From Lophius americanus (taxonomy: Eukaryota; Chordata; Actinopteri; Lophiiformes; Lophiidae), in assembly GCA_037951165.1 (NCBI GenBank), contig JBBDHG010000492.1:1-64000 (forward strand): 64,000 bases of DNA, given 5' to 3'. Both the position numbers and the translations under genes were made by a program. Below are positions 51,701-61,903 of the stretch, piece after piece. Position 1 is the stretch's first letter. Each line of letters opens with the position of its first letter. The notes under the pieces are model-generated. The model was not told the DNA's origin. It searched no databases and saw nothing but the letters and a program-made list of their open reading frames with translations.

Positions 51701-54049
51701 AATGGCCAAGTGGTTAAGGCACTTACCTTGGGATCAGAGTTGTTGGGTTCGAGTCCCATTCAGCACAATTGAATTCTTGTAGGATAAATACAAGAAACGA
51801 TGTGTGCTATTCAGCAGCTCAATGGCCAAGTGGTAAAGGCACTTGCCTTGGGATCCGCGGTGTTGGGTTCGAGTCCCACTCAGCACAATTGAATTCACTC
51901 AGTTGTGTATTAGATTAACTGTCAAGATTCTTAAATGATAAATATAAGAAACGATGTGTGCTATTCAGCAGCTCAGTGGCCAAGTGGTTAAGGCACTTAC
52001 CTTGGCATCAGAGTTGTTGGGTTCGAGTCCCATTCAGCACAATTGAATTCTTAAAGGATAAATACAAGAAACGATGTGTGCTATTTAGCAGCTCCGTGGC
52101 CAAGTGGTTAAGGCACTTGCCTTGGGATCCACGGTGCTGGGTTCGAGTCCCACTCAGCACAATTGAATTCACTCAGTTGTGTATTAGATTAACTGTCAAG
52201 ATTCTTAAATGATAAATATAAGAAACGATGTGTGCTATTCAGCAGCTCAATGGCCAAGTGGTTAAGGCACTTGCCTTGGGATCCGCGGTGCTGGGTTCGA
52301 GTCCCATTCAGCACAATTGAATTCTTAAAGGATAAATACAAGAAGCGATGTGTGCTATTCAGCAGCTCCGTGGCCAAGTGGTTAAGGCACTTGCCTTGGG
52401 ATCCGCGGTGCTGGGTTCGAGTCCCACTCAGCACAATTGAATTCACTCAGTTGTGTATTAGATTAACTGTCAAGATTCTTAAATGATAAATATAAGAAAC
52501 AATGTGTGCTATTCAGCAGCTCCGTGGCCAAGTGGTTAAGGCACTTGCCTTGAGATCCGCGGTGTTGGGTTCGAGTCCCACTCAGCACAATTGAATTCAC
52601 TCAGTTGTGTTTTAGATTAACTGTCAAGATTCTTAAATGATAAATATAAGAAACGATGTGTGCTATTCAGCAGCTCAATGGCCAAGTGGTTAAAGCACTT
52701 GCCTTGGGATCCGCGGTGCTGGGTTCGAGTCCCACTCAGCACAATTGAATTCTTAAAGGATAAATACAAGAAACGATGTGTGCTATTCAGCAGCTCCGTG
52801 GTTAAGGCACTTGCCTTGGGATCCGCGGTGTTGGGTTCGAGTCCCACTCAGCACAATTGAATTCACTCAGTTGTGTCTTAGATTAACTGTCAAGATTCTT
52901 AAATGATAAATATAAGAAACAATGTGTGCTATTCAGCAGCTCCGTGGCCAAGTGGTTAAGGCACTTGCCTTGGGATCCGCGGTGTTGTGTTCGAGTCCCA
53001 CTCAGCACAATTGAATTCACTCAGTTGTGTTTTAGATTAACTGTCAAGATTCTTAAATGATAAATATAAGAAACGATGTGTGCTATTCAGCAGCTCAATG
53101 GCCAAGTGGTTAAAGCACTTGCCTTGGGATCCGCGGTGCTGGGTTCGAGTCCCACTCAGCACAATTGAATTCTTAAAGGATAAATACAAGAAACGATGTG
53201 TGCTATTCAGCAGCTCCGTGGTTAAGGCACTTGCCTTGGGATCCGCGGTGTTGGGTTCGAGTCCCACTCAGCACAATTGAATTCACTCAGTTGTGTATTA
53301 GATTAACTGTCAAGATTCTTAAATGATAAATATAAGAAACGATGTGTGCTATTCAGCAGCTCAATGGCCAAGTGGTTAAGGCACTTACCTTGGCATCAGA
53401 GTTGTTGGGTTTGAGTCCCATTCAGCACAATTGAATTCTTAAAGGATAAATACAAGAAACGATGTGTGCTATTCAGCAGCTCCGTGGCCAAGTGGTTAAG
53501 GCACTTGCCTTGGGATCCGCGGTGCTGGGTTCGAGTCCCACTCAGCACAATTGAATTCACTCAGTTGTGTATTAGATTAACTGTCAAGACTCTTAAATGA
53601 TAAATATAAGAAACAATGTGTGCTATTCAGCAGCTCCGTGGCCAAGTGGTTAAGGCACTTGCCTTGGGATCCGCGGTGTTGGGTTTGAGTCCCACTCAGC
53701 ACAATTGAATTCACTCAGTTGTGTATTAGATTAACTGTCAAGATTCTTAAATGATAAATATAAGAAACGATGTGTGCTATTCAGCAGCTCAATGGCCAAG
53801 TGGTTAAAGCACTTGCCTTGGGATCCGCGGTGCTGGGTTCGAGTCCCACTCAGCACAATTGAATTCTTAAAGGATAAATACAAGAAACGATGTGTGCTAT
53901 TCAGCAGCTCCGTGGTTAAGGCACTTGCCTTGGGATCCGCGGTGTTGGGTTCGAGTCCCACTCAGCACAATTGAATTCACTCAGTTGTGTATTAGATTAA
54001 CTGTCAAGATTCTTAAATGATAAATATAAGAAACAATGTGTGCTATTCA

Positions 54050-54211
54050 GCAGCTCCGTGGCTCCCAAGGCAAGTGGTTAAGGCACTTGCCTTGGGATCC
54101 GCGGTGTTGGGTTCGAGTCCCACTCAGCACAATTGAATTCACTCAGTTGTGTTTTAGATTAACTGTCAAGATTCTTAAATGATAAATATAAGAAACGATG
54201 TGTGCTATTCA
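54050..54211 (+). pseudogene. tRNA-like L unit with 8-bp inverted templated insertion
   Basis: The unit reads GTGGCTCCCAAGGCAAGTGG where the paralogous unit at 56970 reads GTGGCCAAGTGG, making it 162 bp. The new bases are the reverse complement of the downstream CACTTGCCTTGGGA. The A box is disrupted by the change; the B box is intact. Confidence 0.9.
54063..54097 (+). repeat. Perfect 14-bp inverted repeat, 7-base loop
   Basis: Left arm TCCCAAGGCAAGTG (54063-54076), loop GTTAAGG, right arm CACTTGCCTTGGGA (54084-54097). The standard unit has only CAAGTG/CACTTG around the same loop. Confidence 0.95.
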
Positions 54212-54597
54212 GCAGCTCAATGGCCAAGTGGTTAAAGCACTTGCCTTGGGATCCGCGGTGCTGGGTTCGAGTCCCACTCAGCACAATTGAATTCTTAAAG
54301 GATAAATACAAGAAACGATGTGTGCTATTCAGCAGCTCCGTGGTTAAGGCACTTGCCTTGGGATCCGCGGTGTTGGGTTCGAGTCCCACTCAGCACAATT
54401 GAATTCACTCAGTTGTGTATTAGATTAACTGTCAAGATTCTTAAATGATAAATATAAGAAACGATGTGTGCTATTCAGCAGCTCAATGGCCAAGTGGTTA
54501 AGGCACTTACCTTGGCATCAGAGTTGTTGGGTTTGAGTCCCATTCAGCACAATTGAATTCTTAAAGGATAAATACAAGAAACGATGTGTGCTATTCA

Positions 54598-54712
54598 GCA
54601 GCTCCGTGGCCAAGTGGTTAAGGCACTTGCCTTGGGATCCGCGGTGTTGGGTTATTAGATTAACTGTCAAGATTCTTAAATGATAAATATAAGAAACGAT
54701 GTGTGCTATTCA
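54598..54712 (+). pseudogene. Truncated L unit lacking B box (39-bp deletion)
   Basis: Sequence runs GTGTTGGGTT directly into ATTAGATTAACTG at 54653/54654. The bases from the B box to the middle of the spacer are missing, and 154 minus 39 gives the observed 115 bp. The paralogous unit at 57510 is full length. Lost parts include the T arm, 3' acceptor strand and GAATTC. Confidence 0.9.
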
Positions 54713-54797
54713 GCAGCTCAATGGCCAAGTGGTTAAGGCACTTGCCTTGGGATCCGCGGTGTTGGGTTCGAGTCCCACTCAGCACAATTGAATTCAC

Positions 54798-54832
54798 TCA
54801 GTTGTGTATTAGATTAACTAATACACAACTGA
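54798..54832 (+). repeat. Perfect 15-bp inverted repeat in spacer, 5-base loop
   Basis: Left arm TCAGTTGTGTATTAG (54798-54812), loop ATTAA, right arm CTAATACACAACTGA (54818-54832). In standard spacers the same place reads TGTCAAGATTCTTAAAT after GATTAAC. Seventeen bases have been replaced by twelve inverted ones; the unit (54713-54861) is 149 bp. Confidence 0.95.
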
Positions 54833-57589
54833 TAAATATAAGAAACAATGTGTGCTATTCAGCAGCTCCGTGGCCAAGTGGTTAAGGCACTTGCCTTGGG
54901 ATCCGCGGTGTTGGGTTCGAGTCCCACTCAGCACAATTGAATTCACTCAGTTGTGTTTTAGATTAACTGTCAAGATTCTTAAATGATAAATATAAGAAAC
55001 GATGTATGCTATTCAGCAGCTCAATGGCCAAGTGGTTAAAGCACTTGCCTTGGGATCCGCGGTGCTGGGTTCGAGTCCCACTCAGCACAATTGAATTCTT
55101 AAAGGATAAATACAAGAAACGATGTGTGCTATTCAGCAGCTCCGTGGTTAAGGCACTTGCCTTGGGATCCGCGGTGTTGGGTTCGAGTCCCACTCAGCAC
55201 AATTGAATTCACTCAGTTGTGTATTAGATTAACTGTCAAGATTCTTAAATGATAAATATAAGAAACAATGTGTGCTATTCAGCAGCTCCGTGGCCAAGTG
55301 GTTAAGGCACTTGCCTTGGGATCCGCGGTGTTGGGTTCGAGTCCCACTCAGCACAATTGAATTCACTCAGTTGTGTTTTAGATTAACTGTCAAGATTCTT
55401 AAATGATAAATATAAGAAACGATGTGTGCTATTCAGCAGCTCCGTGGCCAAGTGGTTAAGGCACTTGCCTTGGGATCCGCGGTGTTGGGTTCGAGTCCCA
55501 CTCAGCACAATTGAATTCACTCAGTTGTGTTTTAGATTAACTGTCAAGATTCTTAAATGATAAATATAAGAAACGATGTATGCTATTCAGCAGCTCAATG
55601 GCCAAGTGGTTAAAGCACTTGCCTTGGGATCCGCGGTGCTGGGTTCGAGTCCCACTCAGCACAATTGAATTCTTAAAGGATAAATACAAGAAACGATGTG
55701 TGCTATTCAGCAGCTCCGTGGTTAAGGCACTTGCCTTGGGATCCGCGGTGTTGGGTTCGAGTCCCACTCAGCACAATTGAATTCACTCAGTTGTGTATTA
55801 GATTAACTGTCAAGATTCTTAAATGATAAATATAAGAAACAATGTGTGCTATTCAGCAGCTCCGTGGCCAAGTGGTTAAGGCACTTGCCTTGGGATCCGC
55901 GGTGTTGGGTTCGAGTCCCACTCAGCACAATTGAATTCACTCAGTTGTGTTTTAGATTAACTGTCAAGATTCTTAAATGATAAATATAAGAAACGATGTG
56001 TGCTATTCAGCAGCTCAATGGCCAAGTGGTTAAAGCACTTGCCTTGGGATCCGCGGTGCTGGGTTCGAGTCCCACTCAGCACAATTGAATTCTTAAAGGA
56101 TAAATACAAGAAACGATGTGTGCTATTCAGCAGCTCCGTGGTTAAGGCACTTGCCTTGGGATCCGCGGTGTTGGGTTCGAGTCCCACTCAGCACAATTGA
56201 ATTCACTCAGTTGTGTATTAGATTAACTGTCAAGATTCTTAAATGATAAATATAAGAAACGATGTGTGCTATTCAGCAGCTCAATGGCCAAGTGGTTAAG
56301 GCACTTACCTTGGCATCAGAGTTGTTGGGTTTGAGTCCCATTCAGCACAATTGAATTCTTAAAGGATAAATACAAGAAACGATGTGTGCTATTCAGCAGC
56401 TCCGTGGCCAAGTGGTTAAGGCACTTGCCTTGGGATCCGCGGTGCTGGGTTCGAGTCCCACTCAGCACAATTGAATTCACTCAGTTGTGTATTAGATTAA
56501 CTGTCAAGACTCTTAAATGATAAATATAAGAAACAATGTGTGCTATTCAGCAGCTCCGTGGCCAAGTGGTTAAGGCACTTGCCTTGGGATCCGCGGTGTT
56601 GGGTTCGAGTCCCACTCAGCACAATTGAATTCACTCAGTTGTGTATTAGATTAACTGTCAAGATTCTTAAATGATAAATATAAGAAACGATGTGTGCTAT
56701 TCAGCAGCTCAATGGCCAAGTGGTTAAAGCACTTGCCTTGGGATCCGCGGTGCTGGGTTTGAGTCCCACTCAGCACAATTGAATTCTTAAAGGATAAATA
56801 CAAGAAACGATGTGTGCTATTCAGCAGCTCCGTGGTTAAGGCACTTGCCTTGGGATCCGCGGTGTTGGGTTCGAGTCCCACTCAGCACAATTGAATTCAC
56901 TCAGTTGTGTATTAGATTAACTGTCAAGATTCTTAAATGATAAATATAAGAAACAATGTGTGCTATTCAGCAGCTCCGTGGCCAAGTGGTTAAGGCACTT
57001 GCCTTGGGATCCGCGGTGTTGGGTTCGAGTCCCACTCAGCACAATTGAATTCACTCAGTTGTGTTTTAGATTAACTGTCAAGATTCTTAAATGATAAATA
57101 TAAGAAACGATGTGTGCTATTCAGCAGCTCAATGGCCAAGTGGTTAAAGCACTTGCCTTGGGATCCGCGGTGCTGGGTTCGAGTCCCACTCAGCACAATT
57201 GAATTCTTAAAGGATAAATACAAGAAACGATGTGTGCTATTCAGCAGCTCCGTGGTTAAGGCACTTGCCTTGGGATCCGCGGTGTTGGGTTCGAGTCCCA
57301 CTCAGCACAATTGAATTCACTCAGTTGTGTATTAGATTAACTGTCAAGATTCTTAAATGATAAATATAAGAAACGATGTGTGCTATTCAGCAGCTCAATG
57401 GCCAAGTGGTTAAGGCACTTACCTTGGCATCAGAGTTGTTGGGTTTGAGTCCCATTCAGCACAATTGAATTCTTAAAGGATAAATACAAGAAACGATGTG
57501 TGCTATTCAGCAGCTCCGTGGCCAAGTGGTTAAGGCACTTGCCTTGGGATCCGCGGTGTTGGGTTCGAGTCCCACTCAGCACAATTTAA

Positions 57590-60500
57590 TTCACTCAGTT
57601 GTGTATTAGATTAACTGTCAAGATTCTTAAATGATAAATATAAGAAACGATGTGTGCTATTCAGCAGCTCAATGGCCAAGTGGTTAAGGCACTTGCCTTG
57701 GGATCCGCGGTGCTGGGTTCGAGTCCCACTCAGCACAATTGAATTCTAAAAGGATAAATACAAGAAACGATGTGTGCTATTCAGCAGCTCCGTGGCCAAG
57801 TGGTTAAGGCACTTGCCTTGGGATCCGCGGTGTTGGGTTCGAGTCCCACTCAGCACAATTGAATTCACTCAGTTGTGTATTAGATTAACTGTCAAGATTC
57901 TTAAATGATAAATATAAGAAACGATGTGTGCTATTCAGCAGCTCAATGGCCAAGTGGTTAAGGCACTTGCCTTGGGATCCGCGGTGCTGGGCTCGAGTCC
58001 CACTCAGCACAATTGAATTCTTAAAGGATAAATACAAGAAACGATGTGTGCTATTCAGCAGCTCCGTGGCCAAGTGGTTAAGGCACTTGCCTTGGGATCC
58101 GCGGTGTTGGGTTCGAGTCCCACTCAGCACAATTGAATTCACTGAGTTGTGTATTAGATTAACTGTCAAGATTCTTAAATGATAAATATAAGAAACGATG
58201 TGTGCTATTCAGCAGCTCAATGGCCAAGTGGTTAAGGCACTTGCCTTGGGATCCGCGGTGTTGGGTTCGAGTCCCACTCAGCACAATTGAATTCACTCAG
58301 TTGTGTATTAGATTAACTGTCAAGATTCTTAAATGATAAATATAAGTAACGATGTGTGCTATTCAGCAGCTCAGTGGCCAAGTGGTTAAGGCACTTACCT
58401 TGGGATCAGAGTTGTTGGGTTCGAGTCCCATTCAGCACAATTGAATTCTTGTAGGATAAATACAAGAAACGATGTGTGCTATTCAGCAGCTCAATGGCCA
58501 AGTGGTAAAGGCACTTGCCTTGGGATCCGCGGTGTTGGGTTCGAGTCCCACTCAGCACAATTGAATTCACTCAGTTGTGTATTAGATTAACTGTCAAGAT
58601 TCTTAAATGATAAATATAAGAAACGATGTGTGCTATTCAGCAGGTCAGTGGCCAAGTGGTTAAGGCACTTACCTTGGCATCAGAGTTGTTGGGTTCGAGT
58701 CCCATTCAGCACAATTGAATTCTTAAAGGATAAATACAAGAAACGATGTGTGCTATTCAGCAGCTCCGTGGCCAAGTGGTTAAGGCACTTGCCTTGGGAT
58801 CCACGGTGCTGGGTTCGAGTCCCACTCAGCACAATTGAATTCACTCAGTTGTGTATTAGATTAACTGTCAAGATTCTTAAATGATAAATATAAGAAACGA
58901 TGTGTGCTATTCAGCAGCTCAATGGCCAAGTGGTTAAGGCACTTGCCTTGGGATCCGCGGTGCTGGGTTCGAGTCCCACTCAGCACAATTGAATTCTTAA
59001 AGGATAAATACAAGAAGCGATGTGTCCTATTCAGCAGCTCCGTGGCCAAGTGGTTAAGGCACTTGCCTTGGGATCCGCGGTGCTGGGTTCGAGTCCCACT
59101 CAGCACAATTGAATTCACTCAGTTGTGTATTAGATTAACTGTCAAGATTCTTAAATGATAAATATAAGAAACAATGTGTGCTATTCAGCAGCTCCGTGGC
59201 CAAGTGGTTAGGGCACTTGCCTTGGGATCCGCGGTGTTGGGTTCGAGTCCCACTCAGCACAATTGAATTCACTCAGTTGTGTTTTAGATTAACTGTCAAG
59301 ATTCTTAAATGATAAATATAAGAAACGATGTGTGCTATTCAGCAGCTCAATGGCCAAGTGGTTAAAGCACTTGCCTTGGGATCCGCGGTGCTGGGTTCGA
59401 GTCCCACTCAGCACAATTGAATTCTTAAAGGATAAATACAAGAAACGATGTGTGCTATTCAGCAGCTCCGTGGTTAAGGCACTTGCCTTGGGATCCGCGG
59501 TGTTGGGTTCGAGTCCCACTCAGCACAATTGAATTCACTCAGTTGTGTATTAGATTAACTGTCAAGATTCTTAAATGATAAATATAAGAAACGATGTGTG
59601 CTATTCAGCAGCTCAATGGCCAAGTGGTTAAGGCACTTACCTTGGCATCAGAGTTGTTGGGTTCGAGTCCCATTCAGCACAATTGAATTTTTAAAGGATA
59701 AATACAAGAAACGATGTGTGCTATTCAGCAGCTCCGTGGCCAAGTGGTTAAGGCACTTGCCTTGGGATCCGCGGTGCTGGGTTCGAGTCCCACTCAGCAC
59801 AATTGAATTCACTCAGTTGTGTATTAGATTAACTGTCAAGACTCTTAAATGATAAATATAAGAAACAATGTGTGCTATTCAGCAGCTCCGTGGCCAAGTG
59901 GTTAAGGCACTTGCCTTGGGATCCGCGGTGTTGGGTTCGAGTCCCACTCAGCACAATTGAATTCACTCAGTTGTGTATTAGATTAACTGTCAAGATTCTT
60001 AAATGATAAATATAAGAAACGATGTGTGCTATTCAGCAGCTCAGTGGCCAAGTGGTTAAGGCACTTACCTTGGCATCAGAGTTGTTGGGTTCGAGTCCCA
60101 CTCAGCACAATTGAATTCACTCAGTTGTGTATTAGATTAACTGTCAAGATTCTTAAATGATAAATATAAGAAACGATGTGTGCTATTCAGCAGCTCAATG
60201 GCCAAGTGGTTAAGGCACTTACCTTGGGATCAGAGTTGTTGGGTTCGAGTCCCATTCAGCACAATTGAATTCTTGTAGGATAAATACAAGAAACGATGTG
60301 TGCTATTCAGCAGCTCAATGGCCAAGTGGTAAAGGCACTTGCCTTGGGATCCGCGGTGTTGGGTTCGAGTCCCACTCAGCACAATTGAATTCACTCAGTT
60401 GTGTATTAGATTAACTGTCAAGATTCTTAAATGATAAATATAAGAAACGATGTGTGCTATTCAGTGGCCAAGTGGTTAAGGCACTTACCTTGGCATCAGA

Positions 60501-61407
60501 GTTGTTGGGTTCGAGTCCCATTCAGCACAATTGAATTCTTAAAGGATAAATACAAGAAACGATGTGTGCTATTCAGCAGCTCCGTGGCCAAGTGGTTAAG
60601 GCACTTGCCTTGGGATCCACGGTGCTGGGTTCGAGTCCCACTCAGCACAATTGAATTCACTCAGTTGTGTATTAGATTAACTGTCAAGATTCTTAAATGA
60701 TAAATATAAGAAACGATGTGTGCTATTCAGCAGCTCAATGGCCAAGTGGTTAAGGCACTTGCCTTGGGATCCGCGGTGCTGGGTTCGAGTCCCACTCAGC
60801 ACAATTGAATTCTTAAAGGATAAATACAAGAAGCGATGTGTGCTATTCAGCAGCTCCGTGGCCAAGTGGTTAAGGCACTTGCCTTGGGATCCGCGGTGCT
60901 GGGTTCGAGTCCCACTCAGCACAATTGAATTCACTCAGTTGTGTATTAGATTAACTGTCAAGATTCTTAAATGATAAATATAAGAAACAATGTGTGCTAT
61001 TCAGCAGCTCCGTGGCCAAGTGGTTAAGGCACTTGCCTTGGGATCCGCGGTGTTGGGTTCGAGTCCCACTCAGCACAATTGAATTCACTCAGTTGTGTTT
61101 TAGATTAACTGTCAAGATTCTTAAATGATAAATATAAGAAACGATGTGTGCTATTCAGCAGCTCAATGGCCAAGTGGTTAAAGCACTTGCCTTGGGATCC
61201 GCGGTGCTGGGTTCGAGTCCCACTCAGCACAATTGAATTCTTAAAGGATAAATACAAGAAACGATGTGTGCTATTCAGCAGCTCCGTGGTTAAGGCACTT
61301 GCCTTGGGATCCGCGGTGTTGGGTTCGAGTCCCACTCAGCACAATTGAATTCACTCAGTTGTGTATTAGATTAACTGTCAAGATTCTTAAATGATAAATA
61401 TAAGAAA
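57590..61407 (+). repeat. Third copy of the 40.6-kb segment
   Basis: Matches 40582-44407 with the same marker variants. Private changes: GGGCTCGAG near 57990, GGTTAGGGCAC near 59209, a T run TTTTT at 59688-59692 that removes GAATTC, and an 8-bp loss near 60464 (TATTCAGTGG for TATTCAGCAGCTCAGTGG) between CAG repeats. Confidence 0.85.
59688..59692 (+). terminator. TTTTT run in an S spacer
   Basis: GAATTC became GAATTT, joining T bases into a run of five ahead of AAAGG. It is the only T run of this length noticed on the + strand and would be a candidate Pol III stop 14 bp after the core's 3' end. Confidence 0.4.
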
Positions 61408-61423
61408 CGATGTGTGCTATTCA

Positions 61424-61903
61424 GCAGCTCAATGGCCAAGTGGTTAAGGCACTTACCTTGGCATCAGAGTTGTTGGGTTCGGGTCCCATTCAGCACAATT
61501 GAATTCTTAAAGGATAAATACAAGAAACGATGTGTGCTATTCAGCAGCTCAATGGCCAAGTGGTTAAGGCACTTGCCTTGGGATCCGCGGTGCTGGGTTC
61601 GAGTCCCACTCAGCACAATTGAATTCTTAAAGGATAAATACAAGAAGCGATGTGTCCTATTCAGCAGCTCCGTGGCCAAGTGGTTAAGGCACTTACCTTG
61701 GCATCAGAGTTGTTGGGTTCGAGTCCCATTCAGCACAATTGAATTCTTAAAGGATAAATACAAGAAACGATGTGTGCTATTCAGCAGCTCAATGGCCAAG
61801 TGGTTAAGGCACTTGCCTTGGGATCCGCGGTGCTGGGTTCGAGTCCCACTCAGCACAATTGAATTCTTAAAGGATAAATACAAGAAGCGATGTGTCCTAT
61901 TCA
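61424..61903 (+). repeat. Run of four S units with a 240-bp tandem duplication
   Basis: S units start at 61424, 61544, 61664 and 61784, followed by an L at 61904. The pair TTACCTTGGCATC-S plus CCGCGG-S (spacer AGAAGCGATGTGTCC) is repeated twice. Because S is 120 bp and open in one frame, this run gives a reading frame of 204 codons at 61414-62028, the longest in the window. It is a consequence of the repeat, not a gene. Confidence 0.85.

Larger units (their letters stand above)
52516..57509 (+). repeat. Region dominated by the 420-bp trimer
   Basis: Trimers of TTTT-L, S (TTAAAGC) and L-prime follow one another (52516, 52936, 54050, 54862, 55436, 55856, 56970), separated by short S/L/L groups at 53356-53783 and 56276-56703. 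The stretch 52936-54598 matches 55856-57510 at an offset of 2920 bp (2912 bp after the 54063 insertion). About 9 of the 24 TTTT sites in the window are here. Confidence 0.85.
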
